This document shows positions 39,251-50,220 of a stretch of 64,000 nt of DNA, piece by piece; within the stretch, counting starts at the first letter, position 1; the number at the start of each line of letters is the position of its first letter. The stretch spans positions 42,836 to 106,835 of the forward strand of contig JAKCPI010003117.1 in assembly GCA_023213315.1 (NCBI GenBank). Reading direction: 5' to 3'. The stretch comes from Euborellia annulipes. Taxonomy: Eukaryota; Arthropoda; Insecta; Dermaptera; Anisolabididae. A program made the position numbers and the translations under genes. The notes beneath the pieces are model-generated. The model was not told the DNA's origin, made no database searches, and saw only the letters and a list, made by a program, of their open reading frames with translations.

Positions 39251-39885
39251 TACTTTCTCCTATCTATATATAAAGGGAGTGGATTTAAGTAATGGAAATA
39301 CACGTTTTTTTTTCGTGAGTGGTTCCCGCTAATTGGTCTGTCTGTGAACAAGAACGAAAAGAGCTAGAAAGCAGAAATTTGATATTTAAGTTAGGCACCT
39401 CCCTGGGATGTAACAGAAAGCTTTTGAAAAAAATCGGCCAAAGAGTACTAATACTTTACTGATGTACTTTTTAAGTTTTTTTTTTTTCGGTTTTCTCAAA
39501 ATTCGCTCCAAAGATTTTGATTAAAATTTAAAAATCAATTATTTTTTAGATGCTCTTTTTTTTTTTTTTTTTTTTTTTATTAAGCCGGGTGCCAAAGGCC
39601 ATCCCCAGAATATACAATATATAACATTTTACAAAACAATATAAATACAATATAAAAACAAAACGAAAACAATATAAAACAATATAAATACAATATTAAA
39701 ACAAAACGAAAACAATATTAATACAATATTAAAACAAAACGAAAACAATAACAATACAATTGATGCTCTTTAAAATGTAGGGCCTATATTCTTATTTTGC
39801 CATTGGAATCTTCTGAAGCACACTTTACTCTTTTACTTCATAGGAGAAATGGTTGTCATGGTAAAAAATATAAATATTATCAGTC
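39251..39885 (-). mobile_element. Family A copy split by a retroposon
   Basis: TACTTTCTCCTATCTATATA, GGCCAAAGAGTACTAATACT, then the insertion, then GATGCTCTTTAAAATGTAG and a decayed X-box GTTGTCATGGTAAA. The left hairpin is missing. Confidence 0.75.
39558..39761 (-). mobile_element. Short poly-A retroposon with GATGCTCTT duplication
   Basis: A long T run then TTAAGCCGGGTGCCAAAGGC and tandem AATATAAATACAATATTAAA-type units. The direct repeat GATGCTCTT is at 39549-39557 and 39762-39770, present once in other A copies. Minus-strand LINE or SINE tail insertion. Confidence 0.8.
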
Positions 39886-39929
39886 GAAAATAAACCTGCA
39901 ACCGAAAAACTTGGGTGTTTTAATTTTAC

Positions 39930-40142
39930 TTTTTTTTTTTTAATTCTCCCTTTTCGGCTGCAGAGGCCATTAGGGTTTTAATTTTACATATTATTAAATT
40001 TATAATACCAATGGCTACCGGGGGACGTTCTACAAGCTGATTTCTGGAGGTCACCAATCCCAGATTTCACCGCGCTTGGCATTGCTTAACAGCAAAGATT
40101 GTGGTGACTGTTGCTCTACTCCGTTGCCAGGCCCCCCGGCGT
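39930..40142 (-). mobile_element. 5S rRNA-derived SINE3, longest copy
   Basis: The minus strand reads GTTAAGCAATGCCAAGCGCG, GTGAAATCTGGGATTGGTGA, CC...AATCAGCTTGT. This is colinear with the 3' two-thirds of animal 5S rRNA. Tail TAATGGCCTCTGCAGCCGAA then A-rich. 5' part GGCCTGGCAACGGAGTAGAG is diverged. Confidence 0.7.
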
Positions 40143-40254
40143 GTTTTATTTTATTAATTATCAACACCTCAGTTCATCATAAAAAAACACTTCCACAATA
40201 TAAATTTAAATCATAAATATTTTAGCGAGGTGAATAGCTGAATCAATACGTAGT

Positions 40255-40698
40255 AAAAGGCCGAGCAGCTAGGTTTATTTCTTTAATAGAGAACTCACAG
40301 CGACGTTTCGGTCGACTATGCGACCATCTTCATGGCTACAATGGAGTTTATAAAAAACATAACATCAAGAGGCTGTATAAATAAAAAAAATTATCATTAC
40401 ATAGAGTTCAGTCATTAGAAAAACCTCTCAAGCTCTTTGACAGACATTTCATAAATTTCATTACGATCTATCAGATACAATGCATTCAGCGCCAAAAGTC
40501 AATATAAATTTTATTTTAATTATAGACATTTTATATACCTGTTAAATGGTAATTTTTATGTCTTGAAATTTTATTTATACAACCTCTTGATGTTGTTTTT
40601 TATAAACTCCATTGTAGCCATGAAGATGGTCGCATAGTCGACCGAAACGTCATCGTGAGTTCCCTATTAAAGAAATAAACCTAGCTGCTCGGCCTTTT
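40255..40698. mobile_element. Inverted-repeat element with paired hammerhead-like motifs
   Basis: Arms of about 130 bp (40255-40385, 40567-40698) match as inverted copies: AAAAGGCCGAGCAGCTAGGT and complement. Each carries GATGGTCG...CGACCGAAACGTC (minus 40302-40333; plus 40619-40651). CATAAATATTT occurs just outside both sides (40212, 40711), a possible target duplication. Short unique centre, no protein. Confidence 0.65.
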
Positions 40699-40771
40699 AA
40701 TTTTCTACTTCATAAATATTTGTGCAAATCCATCTAAAATAAATATTTTATATATACTAAGGAAAGAAGTA

Positions 40772-41160
40772 TCAATAACCCTCGGGTGGTTGACCTCGAC
40801 TGTGGAACGTCCCTCGTTAGCCATCGATATATTCAAATAAAAAAAACCCTAAATGACTCCAGTAGCCGAAAGGACAAATTATTTTTATTATTTTTATTTT
40901 ATTTTTTTTTGTTTTGGCTTTCCCGCCATAACAATATAAATACAAAAACATTATTACAAAAACATGAATACAAAAAACAAAATAGCAATAACATAATAAT
41001 AATAAAAACATTGTAAGAATAGCCAAAGTAGAAAATATATCTCATGAAAAATATATATAACAAAAACATTATAGAAAAAACATTAATAAAATAACATAAT
41101 ATAATCAGAGCACAATTTGGTTGCTTCTGACAAAATCAAACAAGGCCGAAAGGGTTTCAG
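40772..41160 (+). mobile_element. SINE3-like fragment and retroposon tail
   Basis: GTGGAACGTCCCTCGTTAGCC and AAATGACTCCAGTAGCCGAAA match the 3' half of the SINE3 copies. It is followed by a T-run and ATAACAATATAAATACAAAAAC words like 39558-39761, and ends near CAAGGCCGAAAGGG. Confidence 0.5.
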
Positions 41161-41942
41161 ATTGAGGATTTTGAATCAATTTTGAAAGGTTAGGCGGGTC
41201 TTTAAAATGACAAATTAAAAAAAAAATGCAAATTAAAGGACGTTAAAGCTTATAATTCTGAGTTCAAATCCACCTCATGGCAAAAAAAATTATTCAACTG
41301 TATTTGAGGAATGAAATGGGAATCCATGTGTTACCTTTTAAGGATTTTACCAATTAGTAGAAATAATTTATGAGTATCGATCATTCGTTATTCTAGATCG
41401 TCGCTCAAATTTTTTTTTTTTCCATCCCCCTTTGACGACGTCCAGTTCTATAGCTACATATGTGTCTAAAGGTTGCCAGATAAAAGCTATAACTCATAAA
41501 TCACATCAAGCCAAAAGGGTAGGAGGGAAGATGCCTTGGATGGGAGAGAGAAGAGATAAATGTCTGAGATTTTTTTTTTTCTTTTCAATTTAATTCATTT
41601 GCTGTTTTTCAAAAAAAAAAAAAAAAAAATTCTTGAATATTTAACAAACAAGTCGTCTTCATTCATTCATTCATTCATGGAAATTCAATTCATTTCGCTA
41701 GAAGCTTCAAAGTTTATTCCCTAAAAAAAAAATTCTCAAAGGATTGCATTTTAATTTCAGGCAGAGATTAATCATTTTGTTTTTGTATTGTATGTTTACA
41801 TCTTATGTCCGAGAAATAAACAAAAATGATTTAATTAACTACGTAGTTGAAATTTCCCAAAATATTTAAAGAGGAAATCATGGTCCCATATTTGATCAAG
41901 TAGGCCTGGCCTGTCTGAGCATTGAGCCTGAGAGTAATTTTT
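41161..41942. other. AT-rich DNA
   Basis: A B-box-like GAGTTCAAATCCACC sits near 41260, and A/T runs, a (CATT)n tract at about 41660-41679 and a 3'-splice-like TTTTAATTTCAG at 41750. No gene recognised. Confidence 0.4.
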
Positions 41943-42586
41943 TACTTTCTCTTACCTCTATATGTTAATACATAGAGAGAGAAAGTATTGGATTCATGTC
42001 AAAAATTCGATATCGAGATTTTGATGGATTTTCACGTTTTGAGGTCCCCTGAATCCAAAAAAGTGGTTTTCGCGACATGGTCTGTCTGTGTGTCTGGGTT
42101 CAATTTAAAGCACGAAGAAATTGAGCTAGGAGGTTGAAATTTTATATTTAAGTTAGGCACCCCCCTAGGGATCTAAAATAAGCTTTTGATCCAAATCGGT
42201 CAAAGAGTACTAGTACTTTACTGATGTTCTTTTTCAGTTTTTTTCGATTTTCTCAAAATTCGCTCCAACGGTTTTGTTTAAAATTCAAAAATCAATTATT
42301 TTTTAGATGCTCTTTAAAATTTATATTCTCATTTTACCACCGAAATCTCATGAAGGCCACTTTACTCTTGTATTTTATAGGGAAGATAGGAGAAATGGTT
42401 GCCATGGTAACAAAATATAAATATTTTCCCATACTTATAAATTTTACATCTTGAATCTTAATATATCGGCGGAAACTAAATATATGACGACACGAAAAAT
42501 CTGGTGTGATAAGCACAAAACACAATTTTCGATTACCGAAGGTAAGAGAAAGTTGTGTGCTGAGAGACCAGTCACACCAGATTTTT
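41943..42586 (-). mobile_element. Family A full-length copy
   Basis: TACTTTCTCTTACCTCTATA ... X-box GTTGCCATGGTAAC (42398-42411) ... hairpin CGAAAAATCTGGTGTGATAA / GAGACCAGTCACACCAGATT. Confidence 0.9.
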
Positions 42587-42985
42587 CTTCCAGCAACAAT
42601 TAGGGGCGGGAAATTTTGTAACTTCGTTGCCTAATTTAATTATATAATTAATTTAAATATTTAATTATATCTCAATACATTCTATGAAATAACAAAGTTT
42701 GAAATCATGAAAAGCAATTTATTTTTCCATTTTTTAAGAATAACTTCTGAACGGATTGTCATGAAATTTGTTTAATGTCTAAAGACTATCGTCGTAATTA
42801 TTATGGCTGAGTTTCAAAAGATTTGGTTCAGAGGAAGCTGAAGAAACCGTGATTCTCTATAATAATTAACCGTTTATTTTTACCGCTCCCTGCGGTCCGA
42901 TTTACTTCTAGTTTTAATACATTCTTAGGCCCACTTAGTACTACAAATTTGCCAAACCTCATCCTAATCCAGTGAATATTTCTAG
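42587..42985 (-). repeat. Family P repeat and short unique flank
   Basis: CTCCCTGCGGTCCGATTTAC, CTTCTAGTTTTAATACATTC and CCAAACCTCATCCTAATCCA are the reverse of 14600-14720. The left flank includes an AACTTCGTTGCC word shared with 15600. Confidence 0.5.
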
Positions 42986-42995
42986 GGATAAAGGC

Positions 42996-43512
42996 AAAAA
43001 AATCTGGTGTGACTGGCGCACAGCACACAACTTTCTCTTACCTTCGGTAATCGAAAGTTGTGTTCTGTGCTTGTCACACCAGATTTTTTGTGTCGACATA
43101 TATTTAGTTCCCGACAGTACGGAACATATGAATTCAGATGTAAAATTTATAAGTATGGGAAAATATTTATATTTTGTTACCATGGCAACCATTTCTCCTA
43201 TCCTTCCCTATGAAATACAAGAGTAAAGTGGTCTTCAGAAGATTTCAATCGCAAAATGAGAATATACATTTTAAAGAGCATCTAAAAAATAATTGATTTT
43301 TCAATTTTAAATAAAATAGTGGGAGCGAATTTTGAGAAAATAAAAAAAAAAAAACTGAAAAAGTACATCAGTAAAGTACTAGTACTCTTTGGCCGATTTT
43401 GATTAAAAGCTTATTTTCACGCTCCCGGGGGGTGCAAAACTTGAATATAAAATTTCCTCATCCTAGCTCAATTCTTTGATGCTTAAAATTGAACACACAC
43501 ACAGACACCCGC
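42996..43512 (+). mobile_element. Family A copy, right end lost
   Basis: Left hairpin AAAAAATCTGGTGTGACTGG..., X-box GTTACCATGGCAAC (43176-43189), body to ACACACACACACAGACACCC, then a TA run leading into a family L head. Confidence 0.85.
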
Positions 43513-43529
43513 ATATATATATATATATA

Positions 43530-43615
43530 TACTAGACGCAAGCCCCGCCTTCGGCGGGGCTTTCCATCTAGCCGGGGGCTGCGCCCCCTGGACTCCCTGC
43601 TCGCCTTCGGCTTAT
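43530..43615 (+). mobile_element. Family L GC-rich head, solo
   Basis: CTAGACGCAAGCCCCGCCTT, CGGCGGGGCTTTCCATCTAG and CTGCGCCCCCTGGACTCCC. The body does not follow. Confidence 0.6.
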
Positions 43616-43779
43616 ATACATACCGGTACATACATTTTCCCTTTTCATTTTTATATATAGAGTTTATTTTAACGGTTAATTATTAATGAACTTAAGATTT
43701 TTTGTGAATAATATCCTTTCCGGGACTCTCCCGGTACACAGACACGCCGATATTTTAGAATTCAAAATGTAAATAAATT

Positions 43780-44220
43780 AAAAAATCTGGTGTGACTGGC
43801 GCACAGCACACAACTTTCTCTTACCCTTCGGTAAGAGAAAGTTGTGCACCGTGCTGGTCACACCAGATTTTTTGTGTCGAGATATATTTAGTTTCCGATA
43901 GCACCTTAGTTTCAAACTTGCATTTTAAATGTTGACTGCTTCAAATAAACTATGGTTATTTTTCAAAATTTTAATCTCATATTTGGACATTTTATACACA
44001 ATATAGATTCGTAAATAAATACAAAATTTCATAAGAATTGGGAAAAAAATTTTAAATGCCTAAAAAGTTCCAAAGGGGACCCCTTTTGAATCGAAATTAA
44101 CATACAAATCCCTATAGGAAATTAACATTGTTTCTATGCGAAGATAAGGTGGAAAGGGAATTTAAAAAGAGTAGAGAGAGACGATAATGTTTGCAAGTGA
44201 GAGAGAGACATATATGTTTT
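43780..44220 (+). mobile_element. Family B copy with near-perfect terminal hairpin
   Basis: Hairpin 43780-43873 has arms AAAAAATCTGGTGTGAC/GTCACACCAGATTTTTT and an inner stem CAACTTTCTCTTACC/GGTAAGAGAAAGTTG. Body: GATAGCACCTTAGTTTCAAA, GTTGACTGCTTCAAATAAAC, TTTTGAATCGAAATTAACAT. Ends in unrelated GA-rich DNA. Confidence 0.8.
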
Positions 44221-44244
44221 CTTTGAAACAATTAAAACAGAAAT

Positions 44245-44736
44245 AAAAAAATCTGGTGTGACTGGCGCACAGCACACAACTTTCTCTTACCTTCGGTAAT
44301 CAAAAGTTGTGTACTGTGCTTGTCACACCAGATTTTTTGTGTCGACATGTATTTAGTTCCCGGCAGTAGGGAATATTTGAATTCAGATGTAAAATTTATA
44401 AGTATCGGAAAATATTTATATTTTGTAACCATGGCAACCATTTCTCCTATCTTTCCTATGAATCACAAGAGTAAAGTGTGCTTCAAACAATTTTGAGGGC
44501 AAAACGAGAATATACATTTGAAAGAGTATCTAAAAAATAATTGATTTTTGCATTTTAATCAAAATCGTTAGAGCGAATTTTGAGAAAATAAAAAAAAAAA
44601 CTGAAAAAGTACATCAGTAAAGTACTAGTACTCTTTGGCCGATTTTGATTAAAAGCTTATTTTTCCGGTCCCGGGGGTGTTTAACTTAAATATAACATTT
44701 CAACCTCCTAGCTCAATTCCTTCATGCTTAAAATTG

Positions 44737-44817
<81 letters not shown>

Positions 44818-44959
44818 CATGTCGCGAAAACCACTTTTTTGGATTCAGGAGATCTCAAAACGTATATATCCATCAAAATCTCGACATCGAATTTTTGACA
44901 TGAAACCAATACTTTCTCTCTATATATATATTACATATATACATAGGTAAGAGAAAGTA
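44245..44959 (+). mobile_element. Family A full-length copy with long (CA)n
   Basis: Left hairpin, X-box GTAACCATGGCAAC (44425-44438), AAAGTACTAGTACTCTTTGG, a (CA)n of about 77 bp at 44737-44814, right hairpin to GAGAAAGTA. Confidence 0.9.
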
Positions 44960-44969
44960 AAAAATCGTA

Positions 44970-45205
44970 AACATGGGTAAATATTTATATTTTGTTACCA
45001 TGGCAACAATTTCTCCTAATTTTTATTTTTCTTATTTTAACGGTTAATTACTCATTAACTTATTGTTATTTGTGAAACAAAACCTGTCCGGGATTCTCAC
45101 AAACATACACAGAAAATTTCATCAAAATCGGTTCAGTCGTTTAGGAGGAGTTCAGTCACATACACACGTACAGAAGAATTATATATATAAAGATAGAGGT
45201 AAGAG
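44970..45205 (+). mobile_element. Family A scrap and dispersed repeat tail
   Basis: X-box GTTACCATGGCAAC (44994-45007) with its flanks. Then AAAATTTCATCAAAATCGG, TTCAGTCGTTTAGGAGGAGT and TATATATAAAGATAG, the type of 3' tail common in arthropod dispersed repeats. Confidence 0.6.
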
Positions 45206-46074
45206 TAAGTACCCCCCCTGGCTAGTTTTCAATATTATGATATGGGAAGTTTTATGATGTGCTTATTCACACTTGAGAGCTTTATAATATAATTGGTTAA
45301 CGCCCTTCTCTGAACCCTCCTCTTTGCATGATCATTCAACTTTTAAAGATTCGTGCCAGCTGAAGATAATTCAAATATTGGCGAAAATTGTCTTACACCA
45401 ACACTTTAAGTTAATAGTTTCCTTCTCCTCTTTTTTTTTATTTTAGATTACGTTCCGGAATCAGAGCAAAAATGATTACTTCCTTTTTATCTTCATTATT
45501 TAACTAAAAGATAAGAGGAATGGGAGAAAATTAAAATTTGACTTCTAAGAGCGTAGATATATATACATATATATAAAGCAGCATATAAAATGCTTAATTA
45601 ATAATGTTTTAAATAAAGAGAAAGAGGCAAAAAAAAATGAGCAGAGTTTAAAAAAAAAATTAAATGTAGAAATTAATCAACATGATGTCAGAATTTTATA
45701 TAAAATAAGAATAAATATATTACACGTGGCATATAAAATTTTAATGAAAAGTTCCGGAAAGGAAATAGTAATTAAAACATTTTATAGAGTTATGAAATGC
45801 TGCTGCTCTTTTTGACTACTCTACTTTCGTTTTTATTATAAATTTTTCCATCTAAAAGTTTATAGACCTATTGTAATTTTAAATTTCAAAAATATTATAT
45901 AAAAAAAAAAATAGAGCTGTAGAAATTAATTCTTTGTTAGGGGGGGAGGGGGAGGGAAACGGGGTGGACGAAATTTTGAGTTTAGAACAGTAGGCGAGGC
46001 AGTGGCGCGTTCAGGCAAGAGGTAATAATGATTTAGTATATTTTACTTCCGGATTCAAATTAGAATTAATAAAG
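45206..46074. other. AT-rich unique DNA
   Basis: A strong 3'-splice-like tract TCCTCTTTTTTTTATTTTAG ends at about 45447, but no exon-like frame follows. Otherwise A/T-rich. Confidence 0.4.
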
Positions 46075-46215
46075 AATACTATAAAAAGAAATCTTAATTT
46101 TGAGTACTAAATTTACAAATTTATTCGTTCAAATATTTACAACAAAAAAAAAATTCTTTTAAAATTACAATTTTCTTTATGTATTGTAATTTTACATTTT
46201 GTAGTATAGTTGAGT
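46075..46215. mobile_element. Family H fragment
   Basis: AAATCTTAATTTTGAGTACT, AAATTTACAAATTTATTCGT and ATGTATTGTAATTTTACATT match the H element at 25807. Confidence 0.55.
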
Positions 46216-46252
46216 ATCGTCTGCATTAAAATGATACACGATGATGTATATA

Positions 46253-46507
46253 CAAGGGCGGATACAAGGGGGGGGGGTAAAGGGGGTAATTCGCCCCCCC
46301 AGACTTAAAAAATACCTTTTTTCGCAAAAAATTGTATTTTTAATGTAAATTTGTAAAAATTAACACTTTAAAATTTCATTTGTTTTATATTCTGCCAATC
46401 AAGTGCAGAATGTGCCTTTAAATTACCGAAATTATGAAAAAATAATGTGCTTTGGGACGAGTCATACCAGATTCCCCCCCCGAGACACACCTCTGGATCC
46501 GCCCTTG
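46253..46507. mobile_element. hAT-like MITE with exact 8-bp duplication
   Basis: The 255-bp element has ends CAAGGGCGGATACA and TGGATCCGCCCTTG. TGTATATA is exact on both sides (46245-46252, 46508-46515). The interior shares CAGAATG(C/T)GCCTTTAAATT and ACCAGATT with family J. Confidence 0.9.
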
Positions 46508-46539
46508 TGTATATATAAGCACTTGTATGCGCATAATTA

Positions 46540-47025
46540 AAATATAAATATAAATAAAACTAAATGACAAATTTTCAAAAATTGTACAAAACTAATTATT
46601 AAGAAGTCATTGCTAGATTGCGCGGGATGGACAATGACGTCACTTGGAGAGCGAAGGGAGAGAGTAGTCGTTGAGAGAAGAGACGCGGGGGAGCCCTCGA
46701 AATGTTCACCCCTGTAGGGTCTCCGATGCATTACATTCCTAAAACACAACAAAATAATTATTTTACAATATCCTATTAATATTACATTTAACAAAACAAA
46801 TACCAGTACTTACCTATGTATACTCATTTATTAATATGTGCCATTCTTACGACATCGAAGTCAAGAAACCCGACTTTCCTGGAACAAAAGATCACTGGGC
46901 AGCTTCGATGGAGATAAAAAAAATACCACAACTTCACTCTTACCTGAACACCATTACGAAGATGTCACAAATGCACACAATACAATATACACAATTTACA
47001 GTGATCACGAACTTTAAAATATTAA
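46540..47025. other. Unique DNA, possible exon-like words
   Basis: 46615-46740 is GC-richer (GATGGACAATGACGTCACTT, GGGTCTCCGATGCATTACAT). 46836-46960 on the minus strand contains GGTGTTCAGGTAAGAGTGAA, a consensus 5' splice site. Frames of 73-85 codons resemble nothing I recognise. Not called as a gene. Confidence 0.3.
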
Positions 47026-47123
47026 GATTTAAACTTTCGACCGTTGGTTCTTGTTGAAACATTTTGTAAATTAAAATTAAATATACAAATTAAACACTAG
47101 GTTATTTGTTTCAAAGGTTTTAT

Positions 47124-47503
47124 TAGCAAAATAAAAATATACATTTTAAAGAGAATCTAAAAAATAATTTATTTTTGAATTTTAATCAAAATAGTTAGGG
47201 CGAATTTTGAGAAAATCGAAAAAAAGTGAAAAAGTACATCAGTAAAGTACTAGTACTTTTTGGTCGATTTTGATTAAAAGCTTATTTTCACGCCCTAGGA
47301 AGGTGTCTAACTTAAATATAAAATTTCAACATCCTAGCTCTTTTGGTTCTTGAGATTGAGAGCTATTTTATTCACAGGCAGCCTTTTTGGATTCAGGGGA
47401 CCTCAAAACATGAATATCCATCAAAATCTCGACATCGGATTTTTGACATGAATCCAATACTTTCTCTCTCTAATATTAACATATATAGAGGTAAGAGAAA
47501 GTA
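47124..47503 (+). mobile_element. Family A right half
   Basis: AAATATACATTTTAAAGAGA, AAAGTACTAGTACTTTTTGG, GACCTCAAAACATGAATATC, right hairpin ATACTTTCTCTC...GAGAAAGTA. Preceded by a decayed family Q piece (47035-47110). Confidence 0.8.
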
Positions 47504-47666
47504 AAAAAATTGCGGAGTTGGTTGAAAATATATATAGAGGTCTATATATATATATTTTTTTTTTGAATATTATAAATAATTCAGTTGTGTTTTATAAAAG
47601 GCAAATGTTTTTATTTCCTTTTTGTTCTATTTTTCTTTCCCTCAAGAGAAATGATTAATACACGTG

Positions 47667-47699
<33 letters not shown>

Positions 47700-48070
47700 T
47701 ATATATATATGACGTAGTTTATATGAACTCGTAAACAATTCTTTCTCAAAAGGTGCAGATGTTGAGTAATATAATAACTTTTTATTAAATTGAAATCGTT
47801 AAAAGACAAGAATAATAATTTATTTTTTAATAGAATAACACTTGAAGGAGAAAAAAATAAAATAAAAATTGTTTTTTTTTTTTCTTCCACTTCCAGCAAG
47901 GTGTTTGTTAGAGACGCCATGCCACCATAGCTGTCAAGCTCTACTTGAGAGGGTCGTTCAAATAGAAATGAGAATTATAAATATTAACGATCAAGTTTAA
48001 TTTGCAGATTATGGAGCGAGAGTTTATTTTATTTTTTTCCAGTTTCTTAGGGGCTACCTAACAGGCAATT
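47504..48070. other. AT-rich DNA with (TA)n
   Basis: (TA)n-rich tract at 47666-47710. The 92-codon minus frame is composition-driven. No gene. Confidence 0.5.
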
Positions 48071-49453
48071 AAAAAATCTGGTGTGACTGCGCACAGCACA
48101 CAACTTCTCTTACCCTTCGGTAAGAGAAAGTTGTGCACCGTGCTGGTCACACCAGATTTTTTGTGTCGAGATATATTTAGTTTCCGATAGCACCTTAGTT
48201 TAAACTGCATTTTAAATGTTGACTGCCTCGAAATAAACTATGGTTATTTTTTAAAATTTTAATCTCATATTTGGACATTTTATACACAATATAGAATCGT
48301 AAATAAATACAAAATTTCATAAGAATTGGAAAAAAAAACTTTAAATGCGTAAAAAGTTCTAAAGGGGACCCCCTTTTGAATCGAAATTAACATACAAATC
48401 CCTATATGGGGAATTAACATTGTTTCTATGGATGGAAGAGCCGGAAAATGAATTTGATAAATCTCAACTAATACGTCAGTAAAGTGTACTTCAAACAATT
48501 TTCACTGATATACTTTTTAAAAGAGCATCTAAAAAATAGTTGATTTTTGAATTTTAATCAATTTCGGTGGAGCGAATTTTGAGAAAATCGAAAAAAAAAA
48601 TCTCAACCCAGGATTCGCAGGGACTTTACAGCCAGGAGATTAAATAAAAAAATCATTTTATTTAATTTTTTATTTGCCGACGTTTTGGTCGCCAATCACG
48701 ACCTTCATCAGGGCTTATGATCATAACATTTATTAAAAAAAAATTGATATTAAATTACAATAAGAATACAAATTCGAGAAATATCAGATGTATTCTACTT
48801 ACAAATATTGTCAATTATACACGATCTATTATTTAATCTCCTGGCTTCAAAGTCCCTGCGAATCCTGAATAAATCTCCACAGTGATAAAACATCAAAAAA
48901 TCTCAACTTTTTTCTATGAAGTACATACAAGAGTAAAGTGTACTTCAAAAAACCTTTAGTGCAAAATGAGAATATACATTTTAAAGAGCATCTAAAAAAT
49001 AGTCGGTTTTTGAATTTTAATCAATTTTGTTTGAAATAATTTTGAGAAAATCGAAAAAAAAATCTCAACTTTTTTGAGTCAATAAAGTGTACTTCAAAAA
49101 ACTTTTAGTGCAAAATGAGAATATACATTTTAAAAAGCATCTAAAAAATAGTTGATTTTTGAATTTTAATCAATTTTGTTTGAGCGAATTTTGAGAAAAT
49201 CGAAAAAAACTAAAAAAGTACATCAGCAAAGTACTAGTACTTATTGGCCGAATTTGTTCAAAAGCTTATTTTGAGTGTCCGGGAGGGTATCTAACTTAAA
49301 TATAAAATTTCAATCCGGTAGCTCAATCATGCTTAAAATCGTTACAGAGGCAGACAGACACATTTCAGAAAACCACTTTTTTGGACCTCAAAACGTGTAT
49401 ATCCATCAAAATCTCGACATCGAATTTTTTCTATATTTATATATAGGTAAGAG
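48071..49453 (+). mobile_element. Family B copy fused to A right end, with PLE-like insert
   Basis: Hairpin AAAAAATCTGGTGTGACTGC ... GGTCACACCAGATTTTTTG, B body to 48600, the insert at 48608-48894, then three partial repeats of the AAAATGAGAATATACATTTT segment and a family A right end. The repeated segment shows internal duplication like that at 162-857. Confidence 0.75.
48608..48894 (-). mobile_element. Penelope-like short element, 13-bp duplication
   Basis: The 287-bp insert is flanked by exact AAAAAATCTCAAC (48595-48607, 48895-48907). Inverted arms AGGATTCGCAGGGACTTTA and complement lie at both ends. On the minus strand at 48680-48713: CCTGATGAAGGTCGTGATTG, GCGACCAAAACGTC, which has the first hammerhead core and a 5-bp stem, but AAAA instead of GAAA. 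Confidence 0.65.
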
Positions 49454-49465
49454 AAAGTAAAATAA

Positions 49466-50216
49466 AAGGAGTAATAATAATAGCTAAATTTAAAGTTTGT
49501 TTGTGTCAAGATTAATTTGATTGAATTACTATCAGAGTGGATTACTGCCCCCCCTCCACCCCCCCATACTAAAACCACCACCACCTCAGGAAGTTATGAT
49601 GAAAGTTGATTGAGAGATCAAATCGGATCAGAGTTGATTTATTGATTTACTCAGTCAACCAAACGCCAAGAGAAGTGGGGGGGGGGGGGGTGGATTTACG
49701 GGGGCATGTATACTTATGTATATATGCATATATGTATCGCATACAGCTATTAATATATTGAGAGTTTATGTATTTAAGGGAGATAATATTTAATGACTAC
49801 TGGAGGCCATTTTAAGGTTATATGAATTTAATTTCACTGTGATAAATCCATCCCCCCACCCACCCCCACCACTTCACCCTTTCAAATTTAATTAATCATC
49901 CATCATTAAAATCAATGAATTTCAAAATTTGAATAATATTTATTGCCGAATTATAAAATAATTCGAATTTAGTATCGTCAATCGAAGGTAACTTTTTTTT
50001 CTCCTTCATTTTTGTTTCCATAACGTAAAAAGAAAAAAATCGTTAACGACTTTAGCGCGTGTTTAATAATGTAAACATGTTTAAAACAGTCATATAATTT
50101 CATATTATAATCTTAATTCTCATATCCTCTTTCATATTTATATTCACATTTACTTTAATATCTATAATAATGGAATTTTACATTTTTTTTTTTTTTTTAT
50201 AGAAATTTATATGTAT
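49466..50216. other. Unique AT-rich DNA with G/C runs
   Basis: A C-rich stretch at 49550-49565, a G14 run at 49677-49690 and CCCACCCACCCCCACCAC at 49856. No gene recognised. Confidence 0.45.
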
Positions 50217-50220
50217 AAAG

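Noticed and set aside
39930..40142. 5S rRNA gene
   Set aside because: Only part of 5S is recognisable, it is diverged, and it carries a SINE tail with A-rich end. It is a derived SINE.
43780..43873. Pre-miRNA gene
   Set aside because: The hairpin is long enough, but it is the terminal hairpin of a multicopy repeat, present more than a dozen times. Small RNA data would be needed before calling it a miRNA.
45428..45470. Exon after the strong polypyrimidine-AG
   Set aside because: No open frame with coding character or matching donor follows within 200 bp.
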